DNA of 64,000 bases from Helianthus annuus (taxonomy: Eukaryota; Streptophyta; Magnoliopsida; Asterales; Asteraceae). The stretch spans positions 16,217,194-16,281,193 of the forward strand of contig NC_035436.2 in NCBI RefSeq assembly GCF_002127325.2, in the 5' to 3' direction. How positions within the stretch are numbered: position 1 is the first letter of the stretch; each line of letters starts with the position of its first letter. Under the pieces are notes generated by a model that was not told the DNA's origin, made no database searches, and was given only the letters and a program-made list of their open reading frames with translations. The position numbers and the translations under genes are program-made. Shown here in pieces: positions 44,900 to 56,662 of the stretch.

Positions 44900-45150
44900 T
44901 GTCATGAAAGATTTACAATTGCTAACACAATGCCACATTGGTTGTATGATGTTTGACAATTTTCCATGAATTTTTTCCCAAAAGGGTGTTTGTGGAAAAT
45001 TTATTTACGATTTGAAAACTAATTACCAAAATGGGTGTTTTTCAAACCACTACAAGATGATTAAAAAGGTAAAAATAAAGAAATATAGAAAAACACCATT
45101 TTGGTAATTATTTTTCAAATCACCCATTTTGGTAAATAATTTTTCCTAAT
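44900..45150. repeat. Inverted repeat around aaaatgggtgtttttc
   Basis: Segments aattaccaaaatgggtgttt (45020-45040) and, reversed, near 45090-45125 (acaccattttggtaatt) form a hairpin. Possibly an old MITE; no target duplication found. Confidence 0.5.
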
Positions 45151-45153
45151 GAC

Positions 45154-45164
45154 TATATAAATAG
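45154..45164 (+). promoter_or_regulatory. TATA box of a candidate short-exon transcript
   Basis: tatataaatag, about 95 bases upstream of an ATG at 45259 that is followed after 8 bases by a near-perfect splice donor ag|gtgagt (45266/45267). Suggests a transcript with a tiny coding first exon; no second exon identified. Confidence 0.3.
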
Positions 45165-45707
45165 GGGTTACAATATTATACAAAGGCTCCTAAATGTAAG
45201 AAGGTTTTATAGAGTTAGAGAAACTCTCAAGTCATTCACATACCATTATCCTCAAACTATGCCTAGGTGAGTGACATATACATCATTGTTGGATCTTAAA
45301 ATATGCAAACGTATTATAATGTTGAATCATTGGAGTCACCAAAAACCTTGATTATAAAGGTAAGTAACAAGATGATGAAAAATGGCCATTGGCCTAGCGG
45401 TATTGAGATGTCTAAAATGGTATCACTTTCTAGAACCCTATGGACAGTGATTTAGAATTATGAATAGATTAGATTGGTGTTAAAAACAATGATAAGGGAG
45501 AACCAACAACCCATTTGTTGCTAATTAGCAACTAGTAACGAGGCTAAGATTCGGTTAAGAGTATAAAAACGGCCCAATTCACATATCTACATTGCACATG
45601 GGTCTATCATATAAACGAAAATCTGGTTAGGGTTCAAGCCCGATTATATGACCCATTAGATATGTATTTGAGCATTTCTACTCCAAACCTTTTTTTTCCA
45701 TCCATTA

Positions 45708-46449
45708 CTAGTTCTTTTACCTGCCGCGCGTTGCGGCGGCGCCATACCCGATGTGATAAATTATAGACTACAATCAATCAGACTCAAATCCGGACTAAAT
45801 TTACGTTGAAAGATAGAGTAATCCGAATTCATGTCGTTGAATGAAAATATATTATATTTGACCCGACTTGTTTCCAAACAAAATTTACGTCGAAACATAG
45901 ACCAATCCAAAACGTACATAAAATAAATACTTGTGGCGGCATCGTATGCGACGTGATAAAGTATAGACTAAAATCGACCCAACTCGTTTCTGAACTAAAC
46001 TTACGTCAAAACATATAGTAACTCAAATTTATCTCGTCGAATGAAACATATTATATTTGACCCGATTTTGTTTTCAAACAAAATTTACATCAAAAGGTAC
46101 ATAAAAGTAAAACATTTTGTAATTGACCCGACTCATTCTTTTTAAAATCACGTTAAAGCGTAGACGAACTCACATTTATGCGGACACATACATCAAAAAA
46201 AAAAACAACGTAAAAATTAGTTTTAGGATAAATTCAAAACTTTTGAATCTTTAGAGGTAAAAGTGACATGTATAAAATTAGAGGGTTTGTTTTGTCATTA
46301 TACCAAAGTTTATGGGGTAGAAAAGGTTTGAATCTTTAGAGGTAAAAGTGACATGTATAAAATTAAAGGATTTGTTTTGTCATTATACCAAAGTTTATGG
46401 GTAGAAGGGATTGGTGGATTTCTCCACCGACCTTCTTCTTTAATATATA
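45708..46449 (-). mobile_element. Helitron-like fragment, minus orientation (3' end at 45708)
   Basis: Read on the minus strand it ends with a GC-rich hairpin (gccgc-aacgc-gcggc), a short spacer and ctag followed by T, the Helitron 3' signature. A ~80-bp segment is duplicated inside (46237-46320 and 46324-46404). The 5' end could not be placed; the next Helitron begins at 46450. Confidence 0.5.
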
Positions 46450-47145
46450 TCTATACTATATTATAATACATGAGGGAAGGATTCCCAAAAGTTAAGAACT
46501 TCTTCCCTCATTATTTATAAATAACCTCCTAGAATGAGGGTAAAGTGGTCTTTTAAACCATAATTATTTTTTAGTCCCTCAATCTATTACATTTAAATCC
46601 TTGACATTTAACATAATTATGGATAATTAGTTACACTCCCCCCCCCCCCTTCTTTAATTCTTTAATGTATTCCTACGATATCTTACAACCCGTAATGTTT
46701 AAAAAAAAATCCGAAGGTACCATGACGATCGGCACATTTTTTTAAACGTTTCGATAGTTGTCTTTTTTAGTTTCGCCGTGCGTTCATAAAGTACAAATAG
46801 CTGATGCGTAAATGTACAATTGATTAAAGCCAACATTTGTTTTTTACCCAAGCCAGCTTTGACCATTACTTAGCTACCGTACATTAACATTTGTTTTTTA
46901 CCCAAGTTTTTTATTATGAACGGCGTTAATAAACTAAAATATTCCCTATTTTTACTTGTACAGAGTCAGTTTGTTGTGGCATGTTTAATATAGTAAGTAT
47001 AGATAAAACTCACAACAAACTTCCTATTAAACATGCCACAACAAACTAAACAGGATATGTGCATCTTATTTTAAAAACTTAAAACTCACAACAAACTTCC
47101 TAAATAAATGGATGACCAATCTAAAACTAAACCCTAATGGACTAC

Positions 47146-47153
47146 TATAAATA
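47146..47153 (+). promoter_or_regulatory. TATA box of the Helitron mini-gene
   Basis: tataaata, 52 bases before the ATG at 47205; a plausible core promoter. Confidence 0.55.
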
Positions 47154-47204
47154 CATAGCAAACACTCACAATTCTACATTTCTATTGCTAAACAGATTTA
47201 AAAT

Positions 47205-47853
47205 ATGGAGCCAGTTCTGAATTCACTTGATGCGAAAAAACAAGCATGCAATATTGAAAAATCTAAGGTCGGTTCTATGATAAGTTTTGTTATATCGCAA
47301 TAATGAATAATTGTTTTCTTTTATTTACTTTTATGTGAATACTAACTTATTTGATTTTTCAGATTCAACACACCAATTTAAACACCCCAGTTGTCGAACA
47401 AGCTTTTGTTAGTTTTTAAGTTATATTTTCGCTTATAATCTTTCATATTAACAAGGTCGTTATGTTATTATTTGGTGTTTTATTGTAGGATGATGGTGAT
47501 AATAATGTTGAAATTATTTCTTATGGTGCAATGTTCAGTCCATACAAGTCTAAGCTTCAACGTGAATTTACTGAAGAGGTAATTTTAAAATTTATTTCAG
47601 CTTTTTTAAAAATTTTTATTCAATATTTGTTCTTTTTTTAAATTTATTTAATCATTTTTTTAACTTTTTTATTAAATTTTTGTTTTTTAAGGATCGGGAG
47701 TATGAGAATCAAAAGAAAAGATCTAAGAGACTCTCTGAATGGAAATGGGTCGAGGTTATAAATTTAGATGATTCTGAGGACGATGAGAAAGAAGATGAAT
47801 TAGATGATACTGCTGATTCGAGCACAAAAAAGAAAAACGGATCAAAAAAGTAG
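47205..47853 (+). CDS. Unrecognised four-exon gene, acidic/lysine-rich 119-aa protein
   Basis: Exons 47205-47267, 47363-47407, 47489-47578 and 47692-47853 (63, 45, 90 and 162 nt). Every intron has GT...AG and is phase 0, and the joined frame is open from ATG to TAG. The protein begins MEPVLNSLDAKK, has a central hydrophobic-aromatic patch (VEIISYGAMFSPYKSK), then a basic stretch (QKKRSKRLSEWKW) followed by an acidic run (DDSEDDEKEDELDD) and a lysine-rich C-terminus (KKKNGSKK). No signal peptide or membrane segment. The basic-then-acidic layout suggests a nuclear protein, an inference from composition only. Flanked by a TATA box and an AATAAA signal. It lies inside a Helitron, so it may be a captured gene or an element-borne gene. 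I do not recognise the family. Confidence 0.6.
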
Positions 47854-47936
47854 AGATTTTAGATGAAATATATCAAGTGTTTTTATGTTTTTTTCATTTT
47901 CAGTTGTTTTTGTTTGATATAGACTATCCCATGAAT

Positions 47937-47942
47937 AATAAA
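47937..47942 (+). terminator. Polyadenylation signal AATAAA after the mini-gene
   Basis: aataaa 84 bases after the stop codon of the four-exon gene. Confidence 0.5.
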
Positions 47943-47949
47943 GTTTATT

Positions 47950-49850
47950 TTATATTTGAAGTTTATGTTTTGTGTTATTTTATTGCACTTATAATTTACA
48001 TCTCGATTGAACTAATATACTTTAGTACTTAATCATGTTCGTATTATATAATTTGCATGTTCGTACTTGATCATTTCCAAAGAGATAAATTCGATTACCA
48101 AGAATGGCCAAAACATGAAAACTACCTCTTGGTTTGGAGTAAATTCAAGATTGTATTTACAAAGCACACTAGACTTATTCAATTTAACAGTCATGTTTCA
48201 CGAGGATTTCGTATATATCCATTAGTGCCTTCTATAAAAAAACTGTTGGACGACACGAGATATGAAAATATAATTATATAATATTATAGATTTTTCGAAT
48301 AATTTGTATTTCTTAAATAAAAAGATAAAGTTAATAAAGATATAAACTTTTACATCCTATTTTTTTATAAAAACTGTTTTATAAAAATATGATTTTTTAA
48401 ATATTTATAAAAATGAAATTTAACATTAGTTATAGGTGTTTAAAACGTACCTACAAGTTACCTACTATTTTTTACTTTTTACTTTTTCAAAAACGAAAAT
48501 TTTAAAATTAAAGTTTATTGGATGAGTATGATGTGGATATTTAAAAAAGTTATGGACTTTAAACAATAAAATTATAAACTTTATCATTTCACCAACAAAA
48601 TAAACTTACTTTATAACGATAGCAACATACTATTTTATTTTTTGTCATTTGTTTAGTATTTTTTATTAACAAACGAATCTTTACATGTTTAAAACAGTTT
48701 TTCTATACTTTATTTATTATTATTTTTTATAACAAAACAAAACTTTGATATTTAGTAGATAGAAGATAAACTATGTTCCAAAATTTTAGGAAGTATTTAA
48801 TACTAATTTACGGATTATTAGATAGATAGTAAACTATATCCCAAAATTTTAGGAATTATTTAATACCAATTTACGATATTTAGTAGATAAATAGTAAACT
48901 ATGTCCCAAATTTTAAGAATTATAAGTCAACTAATAAAAAAATAATTATTGCAGTTATTCTTGAATATTAATCTAATAATTTGTATTTTTAATTAAAAAG
49001 AAATAAAGTAATAAACTTTAAAGCTAAACTAAAAAACTGAACTTACTATGATATAAAGTTAATAAAAAAATAATTATTTTATAAACATTTTTATAACAAG
49101 TAATATAAATAAAATACTCCAGAAATTTACAATCTTTACTAGATAAATTCTAAACTGGGTTCCAAACTTTTAGGAATTATAAGTTCAACTATATTGTTAT
49201 AGATAATATTAGTCAGTTTTAAAATAATTATTTACCAACTTGACTAGATACATAGTAGTAGATTGTGTTGCATATTTTTAGGGATTATTAGTTAAAAGTA
49301 GACTCATATAGATAAGATTAGTTAGGAACTAAAAATTTGAACTTAGTATGATATAAAGTTAATAAAGATATAAACTCTTATCGTCCTATTTTTTATAAAA
49401 ACAGTTTATGAAATCTTATAAAAATATAAATTTTTTATATTTGTAAAAACCCGAAATTTAACAATTTAAGTTAAAGCTCTAAAACGTACTTACGAGTCAA
49501 ATGCTATTTTTTATTTTTATAAAAACGAAAATTTTAAACTTAAAGTTTATTGGATGAGTACTATGGCGATATTTATAAAAAGTTATGAACTTTAAAGAAT
49601 AAAATTATACTTTATAATTTAACAAATAAAATAAACAAACTTTACAATTATAACAGCTTATCTTTTATTTTTTGTCTTTTGATTATTAATTTTTATACAA
49701 AAAAAACAATATTTTTTGTCTTTTGGTTATTATTTTTTATAAAAGAACAAAACTTTTACATATGTGTAAACTTATGACATATATCCACCACAATAATGTT
49801 ATCATAAATATTATACGAATAAGAAAACTACCAGAAACGAATTTTGCAAT
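47950..49850. other. AT-rich Helitron interior, no convincing gene
   Basis: Contains one 74-codon ORF (48057-48281, plus) of unknown nature with more codon-like composition than its surroundings, then imperfect direct repeats around tttagtagatagatagtaaactatgtcccaaa-type motifs (48750-48920) and a degenerate duplication (48360-48600 resembles 49370-49640). Confidence 0.45.
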
Positions 49851-49951
49851 GCAACGTGTCGCCCCCGCCGCATCGCACGGGCACCCTACTAGTATATAAT
49901 ATGCATGTTGGTTTCTTATTTTTCAATTTTCATAAACTATATAATACTATA

Positions 49952-50414
49952 CTAGATTATTAGACCCGTGTACTACACGGTTTTAAAGATATAAATTTGT
50001 AAATTTTTTAATTTTATATTCGCTTCATAAATTTACATAAGTGATTTTTTTTACCATAGATGATGTAACAGTTGGTCTTGTGTAAAAATCAATTCTTTTA
50101 GAAACAACCCAACTTTACATAGAAATTGTCCTATACTTTTATTTATCGTCATGGCAAAACATAAGGCAGGAGGAAACTGTCTCTTTTCAATATAAACGGA
50201 ATCCTTCTATTTGGCGGTATTAAACGAAATATAGGGATAAACGTTCAAGTGCTAGTGTTACTTCCGGATAATATGAGTGCCTCAATAACCTTATCACCCA
50301 GTGATAGAACCTATAGTCGAGTTCCATTACTTAAACCATTCTTTCAATCAATATTTTTTGATAACGTCACTGGAACACTGACCTATGTAAATTATCAATG
50401 ATTTGGCAAGCCTA
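49952..50414 (-). mobile_element. Helitron 3' end, minus orientation
   Basis: ctagattattagac followed by the hairpin ccgtgtactacacgg; reversed, this is hairpin, spacer and ctag before T. Nearly the same end closes the plus-strand Helitron at 57163. The 5' boundary is not placed, so the right coordinate is arbitrary. Confidence 0.5.
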
Positions 50415-51192
50415 AAAATATAACTCCATTTAGGACATCCGGTGAATATAGACTTGCATCAAAATTATTATGAAGATATTCTACCCTTAAACTCATTTAT
50501 TGCACGGGTCTAATAACATTAAAAGTGTTTTCAAAGCATGGAAGTAAACCGGTTTTAAAATATCAAATTAACCTATTCTTTACCTTTTATTATTATTATA
50601 ATATAAAATAATAGTTTATTTAATAGATTTTTAAACATGTAGTAAAAAAATCATTTTAAAGAATAAGAAGGTATTGTCACATTGACATTATTTGAAATTG
50701 TTTATTATAAGTAAAATTATTACTCATAAGTAACTATATAGTTTAGATAAGTTAAAAGTAAATAGTCAATATCTAAGTAAACATAAAATATTTATTAGTA
50801 TTAAGTTGTTAAGGATTTTTTTTTTCTTTTGTATTAATTAATTAATTAATAATAATAGTGAATTGAAGGGGATAATGACATGTGGCATTAAGTAAGCTCT
50901 TGTTTTAGTATGAGAATGCCATGTGGCATTATGTATAATTTTTTATTAGTATTAGATGAGTTAAGTATTTTAATATGTAAACAGTTTTCAACATGCGACA
51001 CTTGACAAAGTCCCACTTTATGTAATTTTGTCTTTGGTCTAAAATGACACTTGTGTTGTGTTATACCAAGTAATACTATTGAGAATTGTGAAATGGCTTT
51101 ATTAACAACCTTTCTTAGGGCTGTGAACGAATCGAACGAACACGAACGAGGCCTTGTTCGTGTTCGTTCGTTAAGGAAATAAATGTGTTCAC
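50415..51192. repeat. Tandem duplication, unit 1 (778 bp)
   Basis: From aaaatataactccattt to the first ~75 bp of a hAT MITE. Followed head-to-tail by unit 2 at 51193-51969 with only about half a dozen differences. Confidence 0.92.
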
Positions 51193-51969
51193 AAAATATA
51201 ACTCCATTTAGGACATCCGGTGAATATAGACTTGCATCAAAATTATTATGAAGATATTCTATCCTTAAACTCATTTATTGCACGGGTCTAATAACATTAA
51301 AAGTGTTTTCAAAGCATGGAAGTAAACCGGTTTTAAAATATCAGATTAACCTATTCTTTACCTTTTATTATTATTATAATATAAAATAATAGTTTATTTA
51401 ATAGATTTTTAAACATGTAGTAAAAAAATCATTTTAAAGAATAAGAAGGTATTGTCACATTGACATTATTTGAAATTGTTTATTATAAGTAAAATTATTA
51501 CTCATAAGTAACTATATAGTTTAGATAAGTTAAAAGTAAATAGTCAATATCTAAGTAAACATAAAATATTTATTAGTATTAAGTTGTTAAGGATTTTTTT
51601 TTCTTTTGTATTAATTAATTAATTAATAATAATAGTGAATTGAAGGGGATAATGACATGTGGCATTAAGTAAGCTCTTGTTTTAGTATGAGAATGCCATG
51701 TGGCATTATGTATAATTTTTTATTAGTGTTAGATGAGTTAAGTATTTTAATATGTAAACAGTTTTCAACATGCGACACTTGACAAAGTCCCACTTTATGT
51801 AATTTTGTCTTTGGTCTAAAATGACACTTGTGTTGTGTTATACCAAGTAATACTATTGAGAATTGTGAAATGGCTTTATTAACAACCTTTTTTAGGGCTG
51901 TGAACGAATCGAACGAACACGATCGAGGCCTTGTTCGTGTTCGTTCGTTAAGGAAATAAATGTGTTCAC
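51193..51969. repeat. Tandem duplication, unit 2 (777 bp)
   Basis: Copy of 50415-51192; seen differences include ctaccc/ctatcc, atcaaatt/atcagatt, a shorter T run, gtatta/gtgtta and cgaacgagg/cgatcgagg. Confidence 0.92.
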
Positions 51970-52550
51970 AAACGGTTCATGAACACTTACCGAACGAGAT
52001 TTTATGTTCGTGTTCGTTTATTAAGGAAATGAGTGTGTTCACGAACGATTCACGAACACAAGCGAACACAAATAAATTTGACGAACGCGATGAAGGATAA
52101 AAGTGGATGACCCAGAGAGTAGCACTAGAACTTGAATCCTTTATTGTGCAACGGAGGTAGATCATATTCGTCGATGTAAATAACGAGAAAAGAAAGAGAA
52201 ATGGTGCATAAACAAGGTGAAAGATGGTTTCCTAGTTTAATTGTTAGGGTAATGATATAAACAAAAGTTTAATAGTATAAAAAGTATAGATAAAATATAT
52301 GAAAGTATAAAAATCTTTAATTAAAACACGAACATAACGAACGCAAATGAACGAATGTTCACGAACACCTTACATAACGTTCACGAACACAATTGAACGA
52401 ACAAGACCTTTGTTCATGTTCGTTCATTTAACTAATCGAACGAAATTTCTTGTTCATGTTCGTTCGTTTATTAAACGAACGAACATAAACGAACTTTCCG
52501 CCGAACGGTTCACGAACTGTTCGCTGAACGTTCGTTCGTTTACAGCCCTA
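51893..52550. mobile_element. hAT MITE (gaacgaacac family), 658 bp
   Basis: Ends tagggctgtgaacga and (reversed) tagggctgtaaacga, flanked by accttttt and accttttg (7/8). Interior full of cgaacacgaac / gttcgtgttcg motifs in both orientations. Its left 75 bp are also present at 51116-51192 because of the tandem duplication. Related to 57271-57848. Confidence 0.82.
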
Positions 52551-53262
52551 ACCTTTTGAATTACAAATTGGGGCCTGTAATCATATTCTATATTCTATAC
52601 TGAAACAAATTCCTAATCACCGTGATCGGGATTTCTGAGTCATGTAAATCTTTGTTTTAGTTTTCAATTAATTATATTCATGTGTGTGATTTTACCCCAA
52701 ACCTTGCACAATACATAGGTCCCCTTTGTAATGACTAAGTGACCAATATTTTTTTCCTTGGGTTCAGTGGTGACTTGGTTAACGGATTTGGTGTTGATGG
52801 GGGTTGAGGATTGTTTGTCTCTCACTCGGTATTGATGTTGATGTTAAATTGTGTCTGAATTTGATTTAGTTTATGTTGATGTTAAATTATGCCTAAATAT
52901 AGAATTTCAAATATGAAAAAAAAACATTATGTATACAATAAACATCTAACTTTGATAGATCTCATCTATCTTCATTTAATGATGATAGCAATTGCTACGT
53001 TAATCAATTTACAAATAATTACTTAAATATTTTAAATTGTGCGAATTAAACGTAAGATTTTAAGTTAGTATGTATGACAATACAAGAACAGTTGTAGTTA
53101 CTAATCGCTATCAAATAAAAAGTCATCATTATCTTAAATATGGACACACTTATTGATGTTCTTAATAGTTGGATAAGAAGTCATTATGATATTAAAATAT
53201 CTAGTGAGTTTGGATGGTGTTAATCATATATACCCGGATCGCGGACGACTAGTTTTTCTAGG
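52551..53262. other. Intergenic stretch, no gene
   Basis: AT-rich sequence between the MITE and the 3' flank of F-box/FIST copy 3. Nothing recognisable. Confidence 0.55.
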
Positions 53263-54520
53263 TTACCAAACACATATATGATTTTCTCATAAATAAATAA
53301 ATACTTGTATATAAAATGCACACACTAATCCATAGAACATAAGATCCTGCAATATAAACACACAAACTCGAATAATGTTTGAAACTCTATAAGTAAATAG
53401 AGAAAGACGACCCTAATTCCGATTTTATGGAATGTAAGACATGATTAAATAGAGAGCCTCGTATTCATGCACGCAATGACGCACCCATTTTCGTTCTTGA
53501 GATTTGCTAAGATACGAAGTTTTCTCACCACACCCAAATAACCAACCACAAAATGTCCCGCCACAAGTCAAACGAGGGAAGTTATCCAAAAATGGTGAGT
53601 TGTCAACACATGGGGTTAAATCGCCACGTCCAAATACGCGACCATAAAATGTACAACCACGTGTCACGCCAGGGAAGTTGTCCATAAATAGTGAATTGTC
53701 GAATGACTTACCCCGACCAAAAGAGGTGAAAATAAGACCGCCGAACACCTCCCACTCATCACTGTGAGTGGTACTTCCTTGCTTGAAAGATCTCAGGTGA
53801 TTAGAGATATTACCAGTGGTAGGATCGTGACAGTAAAACCGAAAGGTATCCCCTGTTCTAATGTCCATATCCGTATCATTAACAATAAGCCACCCATAGT
53901 TAATCCTGCATGAAACACTTATAGTTATATGTAGGGATGCTAAATGGTTCGTGTTCTCGCAGGTTGGCCGGTGTAACTAGACCCATACCAGAAAAGTGTG
54001 GCAAACATATGAACCCGAACAGAACACGAGTATTCGGCGATTAACACAAACACAACCCGTTAAGCCGTTAACCTGTACATTTTTATCCGCATAATAACAC
54101 TCTAAATTACATTTTTACAAAAACAAAAAAAAAATCAAATGTATATAAAACAGTTGATTTTAATTGTAAAAATCTTATGTCAATTTCTTAAGTTTAAGAC
54201 TTTGGCTTAAAATAGCCAACCAATTTAATTTAAAACATAAAACACATATTAGAAAATAAAAGAAAAATTAAATGGGTTAAATAAGTTAATCCGTGATCCC
54301 GTCTGGTTAACACGAACCCGACCCGTTTAGCTAAACATGTTTGCTAGGATCGACCCAAAATTAACACGAATCTGTTTATACTAAACCCCAACCTGCGAAT
54401 TACGTGTTAGTTTCTGCCGTGTGAAAAATTCAGACCCCTAGTCAGAGTAGTTATACATGGCATTGTTTACCCATTTAGTTAGTATTGATTTGTATGAGTT
54501 TAAATTTTTCTGAAGGGATA

Positions 54521-54932
54521 TTGGATTTAAATAAACTTAAATTTTACTAATTGGTCGATAGCACTCCCAACTTTCGATTTGTACTATAACATTCTTAATT
54601 TTCAACATATTTTCATCTGACACTCCCAAACTAAACGAAGCCTAACCTAGTTAGCTGACATCAGATACCATGCCACTAATCTAGTGCCACATTAGAAAAA
54701 AAAAAAAAAAAAACACACGTCACATGCCACATCAACAAAAAGTGCGATATCAGAGGCTATGTAAGCAAAAATTATCACGTCAGCAAAAAAAAGTCACGTC
54801 AGATGCTACATCAACAAAAACTAACTGCGTTAGGGTTTAGTTAGTTCGGGAGTACCAGAGGAAAATAAGTTGGGAGTGTTGTGGCATTGGCCAATTGATG
54901 AAAGTAGAAGTTATCTAGATCCAGTATCCTTT
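54521..54932. mobile_element. Diverged foldback MITE related to family 1
   Basis: Left ggatattggatttaaataa and right (reversed) ggatactggatctagataa; interior has acactcccaact and cacatcagcaaaa motifs like 55140-55340. No duplication found. Confidence 0.45.
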
Positions 54933-55012
54933 TTTTAAACATAACCTCGAAAAGAGTAGCTATTATGAACCTATACTTATAATGTGAGAAACCTTCTAGG
55001 TCATTTTATATA

Positions 55013-55492
55013 GGAAAATTGGATTTAAATAATCTCAACTCACTGTTATTGGCCAATAATAATCCCAACTCATTTAATCACCAATAATAATCCGAACTAT
55101 TTACTTTTGTTTGTAAAATACTCCCAGTTAAAAAAACACTAACTAGGTTAAAAATTTGCTGATGTGGCTTGCCACATCACCTGCCACATTAGTTGCCACG
55201 TAATCGAAAAATGCCACGTAGACTGCCACATTAGCTGCCACGTCATAAAAATGCCACGTAGACTGCCACATCAGCTGCCACGTCATCAAAAAATGCCACA
55301 TCAACTGCCACATCATATGACACATCAGCTAAAAGGGCCACATCAGCAAATTTTTAACCTAGTTAATGTTTTTTTAACTAGGAGTATTTTACAAACAAAA
55401 GTGAATAGTTCGGATTATTATTGGTGATTAAATGAGTTGGGATTATTATTGGCCAATAACAGTGAGTTGGGATTATTTAAATCCAATTTGCC
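55013..55492. mobile_element. Mutator-like foldback MITE, family 1, copy C (intron of copy 3)
   Basis: Exact 9-bp duplication ttttatata (55004-55012 and 55493-55501). Ends ggaaaattggatttaaataa and its reverse. The core is a set of tgccacatcagctgccacgt units in both orientations. 480 bp. Confidence 0.84.
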
Positions 55493-55860
55493 TTTTATAT
55501 AAAGTAATAGATTATTATAAGTTATAACTGATAAGATTTGTATTTTCTAGTCCGCTTAAGTAAAATGATGATATTACAAAACGAGAAGAAAATTGCTCTC
55601 TTACTTTTCAACTTCATGGAATGCAACAGAAGTTATCCATCGAACTTTTTCCCGCCCAATGGAGAATTTTCTTCTTTTCGTTACCCCAATGTACAAATGA
55701 CGAGGACCGCCTCCTAGCTGTCATTATTTATGAACGGTTAGGGCATACTGGATTTAAAAAAAAAAAGTAACATAATATTTTTAAAGGTATTGGTATTCAT
55801 CAAAATAAAATACGGGGTGTTTAGCATTATTTATTAAAAATGTTTGTGTGTTTATTATTG

Positions 55861-56422
55861 GAATGTATATAGTATATAATAAAAAGAAATCACTTTATGG
55901 ACATTTATCATTATATTAAGCTATCTTTTACAGATAATTATTATTTTAGTTTAATCTTTTCAAATTAATTATAGATAATTATCTTACGAAATATTATTTA
56001 GTTAAATATATTATATTATAGATAACCCTCATACTAAATATTATTAATTTAATATCTTATGGATAAATATTATCAGTTTAATTTCAGTGAGTTTTATATA
56101 TTCAAAAATCTTAAGTATAAAACGACTTACTTCACTCTTCCATTTTTAGACCATGCACACTTTACTTTGTTATTTCACTTTACTCCATATTTAGACCATA
56201 TACTCTACTTTAGTTCAGTTTCTTTATAGTCTATTCGGTTAACTTTATACTCGGTATTTGATATCCACCTCTCTTTTTGTAGTGTTGTTTGTCACATTTG
56301 TAGCGTTGGTTATGGATCTATGATATGAAAACAAATTATGTTATCCATTGAAACAACCAATATTTCATATCCACCTCCCTTTTTGTAGTGTTGTTTGTCA
56401 CATTAGTAGCGTTGGTTATGGA
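55861..56422. other. AT-rich stretch, no gene
   Basis: Beyond the end of homology to copy 2. A ~60-bp segment around ccacctccctttttgtagtg occurs twice (56265-56330 and 56365-56420). Nothing coding. Confidence 0.5.
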
Positions 56423-56587
56423 CAGTGGCGGATCTAGGATTCCGACCAAGGGGTAACGTGTTATAAATAAGCCGTAACGAAATTGAAAAAAGGTCAAATT
56501 TTTCCAAAATTTACACTAGTTTTCCAAATTTTTTCCGACCAAGGGGTAGCGGGGGTTACCCCTACCAAAGAGGTAGGTCCGCCCCTA
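56423..56587. mobile_element. Short hAT MITE (GGCGGAT family), 165 bp
   Basis: Exact 8-bp duplication gttatgga at 56415-56422 and 56588-56595. Ends cagtggcggatctagg and (reversed) taggggcggacctacc. Same family as 10231-10405 and 28123-28289. Confidence 0.85.
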
Positions 56588-56662
56588 GTTATGGATCCAT
56601 GATATGAAAACAAATTATGTTATCGATTGAAACAACCAATGATGTGAACATCTATATCTATA

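Larger units (their letters stand above)
46450..49892 (+). mobile_element. Non-autonomous Helitron carrying a mini-gene
   Basis: Starts tctatactatattataata after an A, and ends ...ccctactag before a T, as required for A|T insertion without target duplication. A GC-rich potential hairpin (gccc...cgggc, 49861-49882) lies about 7 bases before the terminal ctag. 3443 bp, no Rep/helicase. Interior: the mini-gene at 47205-47853, then about 1.9 kb of AT-rich sequence. Confidence 0.68.
53425..55860 (-). pseudogene. F-box/FIST copy 3, last exon and part of the last intron
   Basis: Exon 9 runs from the CAG acceptor (exon starts at 53905) to a stop at 53425: VNDTDMDIRTGDTFRFYC, VFGGLIFTSFGRG, the doubled segment FMDNFPGVTRGCTFYGRVF and FLDNFPRLTCGGTFCGWLF, then VHEYEALYLIMSYIP. 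The intron upstream (53906 to about 55860) aligns with that of copy 2, for example 55570-55860 with 22420-22580 plus 28290-28420, where copy 2 has its copia. Homology stops near 55860 and exons 1-8 are not seen before the window ends. Closest to copy 2, sharing the duplicated FIST_C motif and the 3' flank. Frame is open but the gene is incomplete here. Confidence 0.78.

Noticed and set aside
55143..55427. Overlapping ORFs on both strands with repeated CH and W residues
   Set aside because: Translation of tgccacatcagctgccacgt-type repeats in the core of a foldback MITE.
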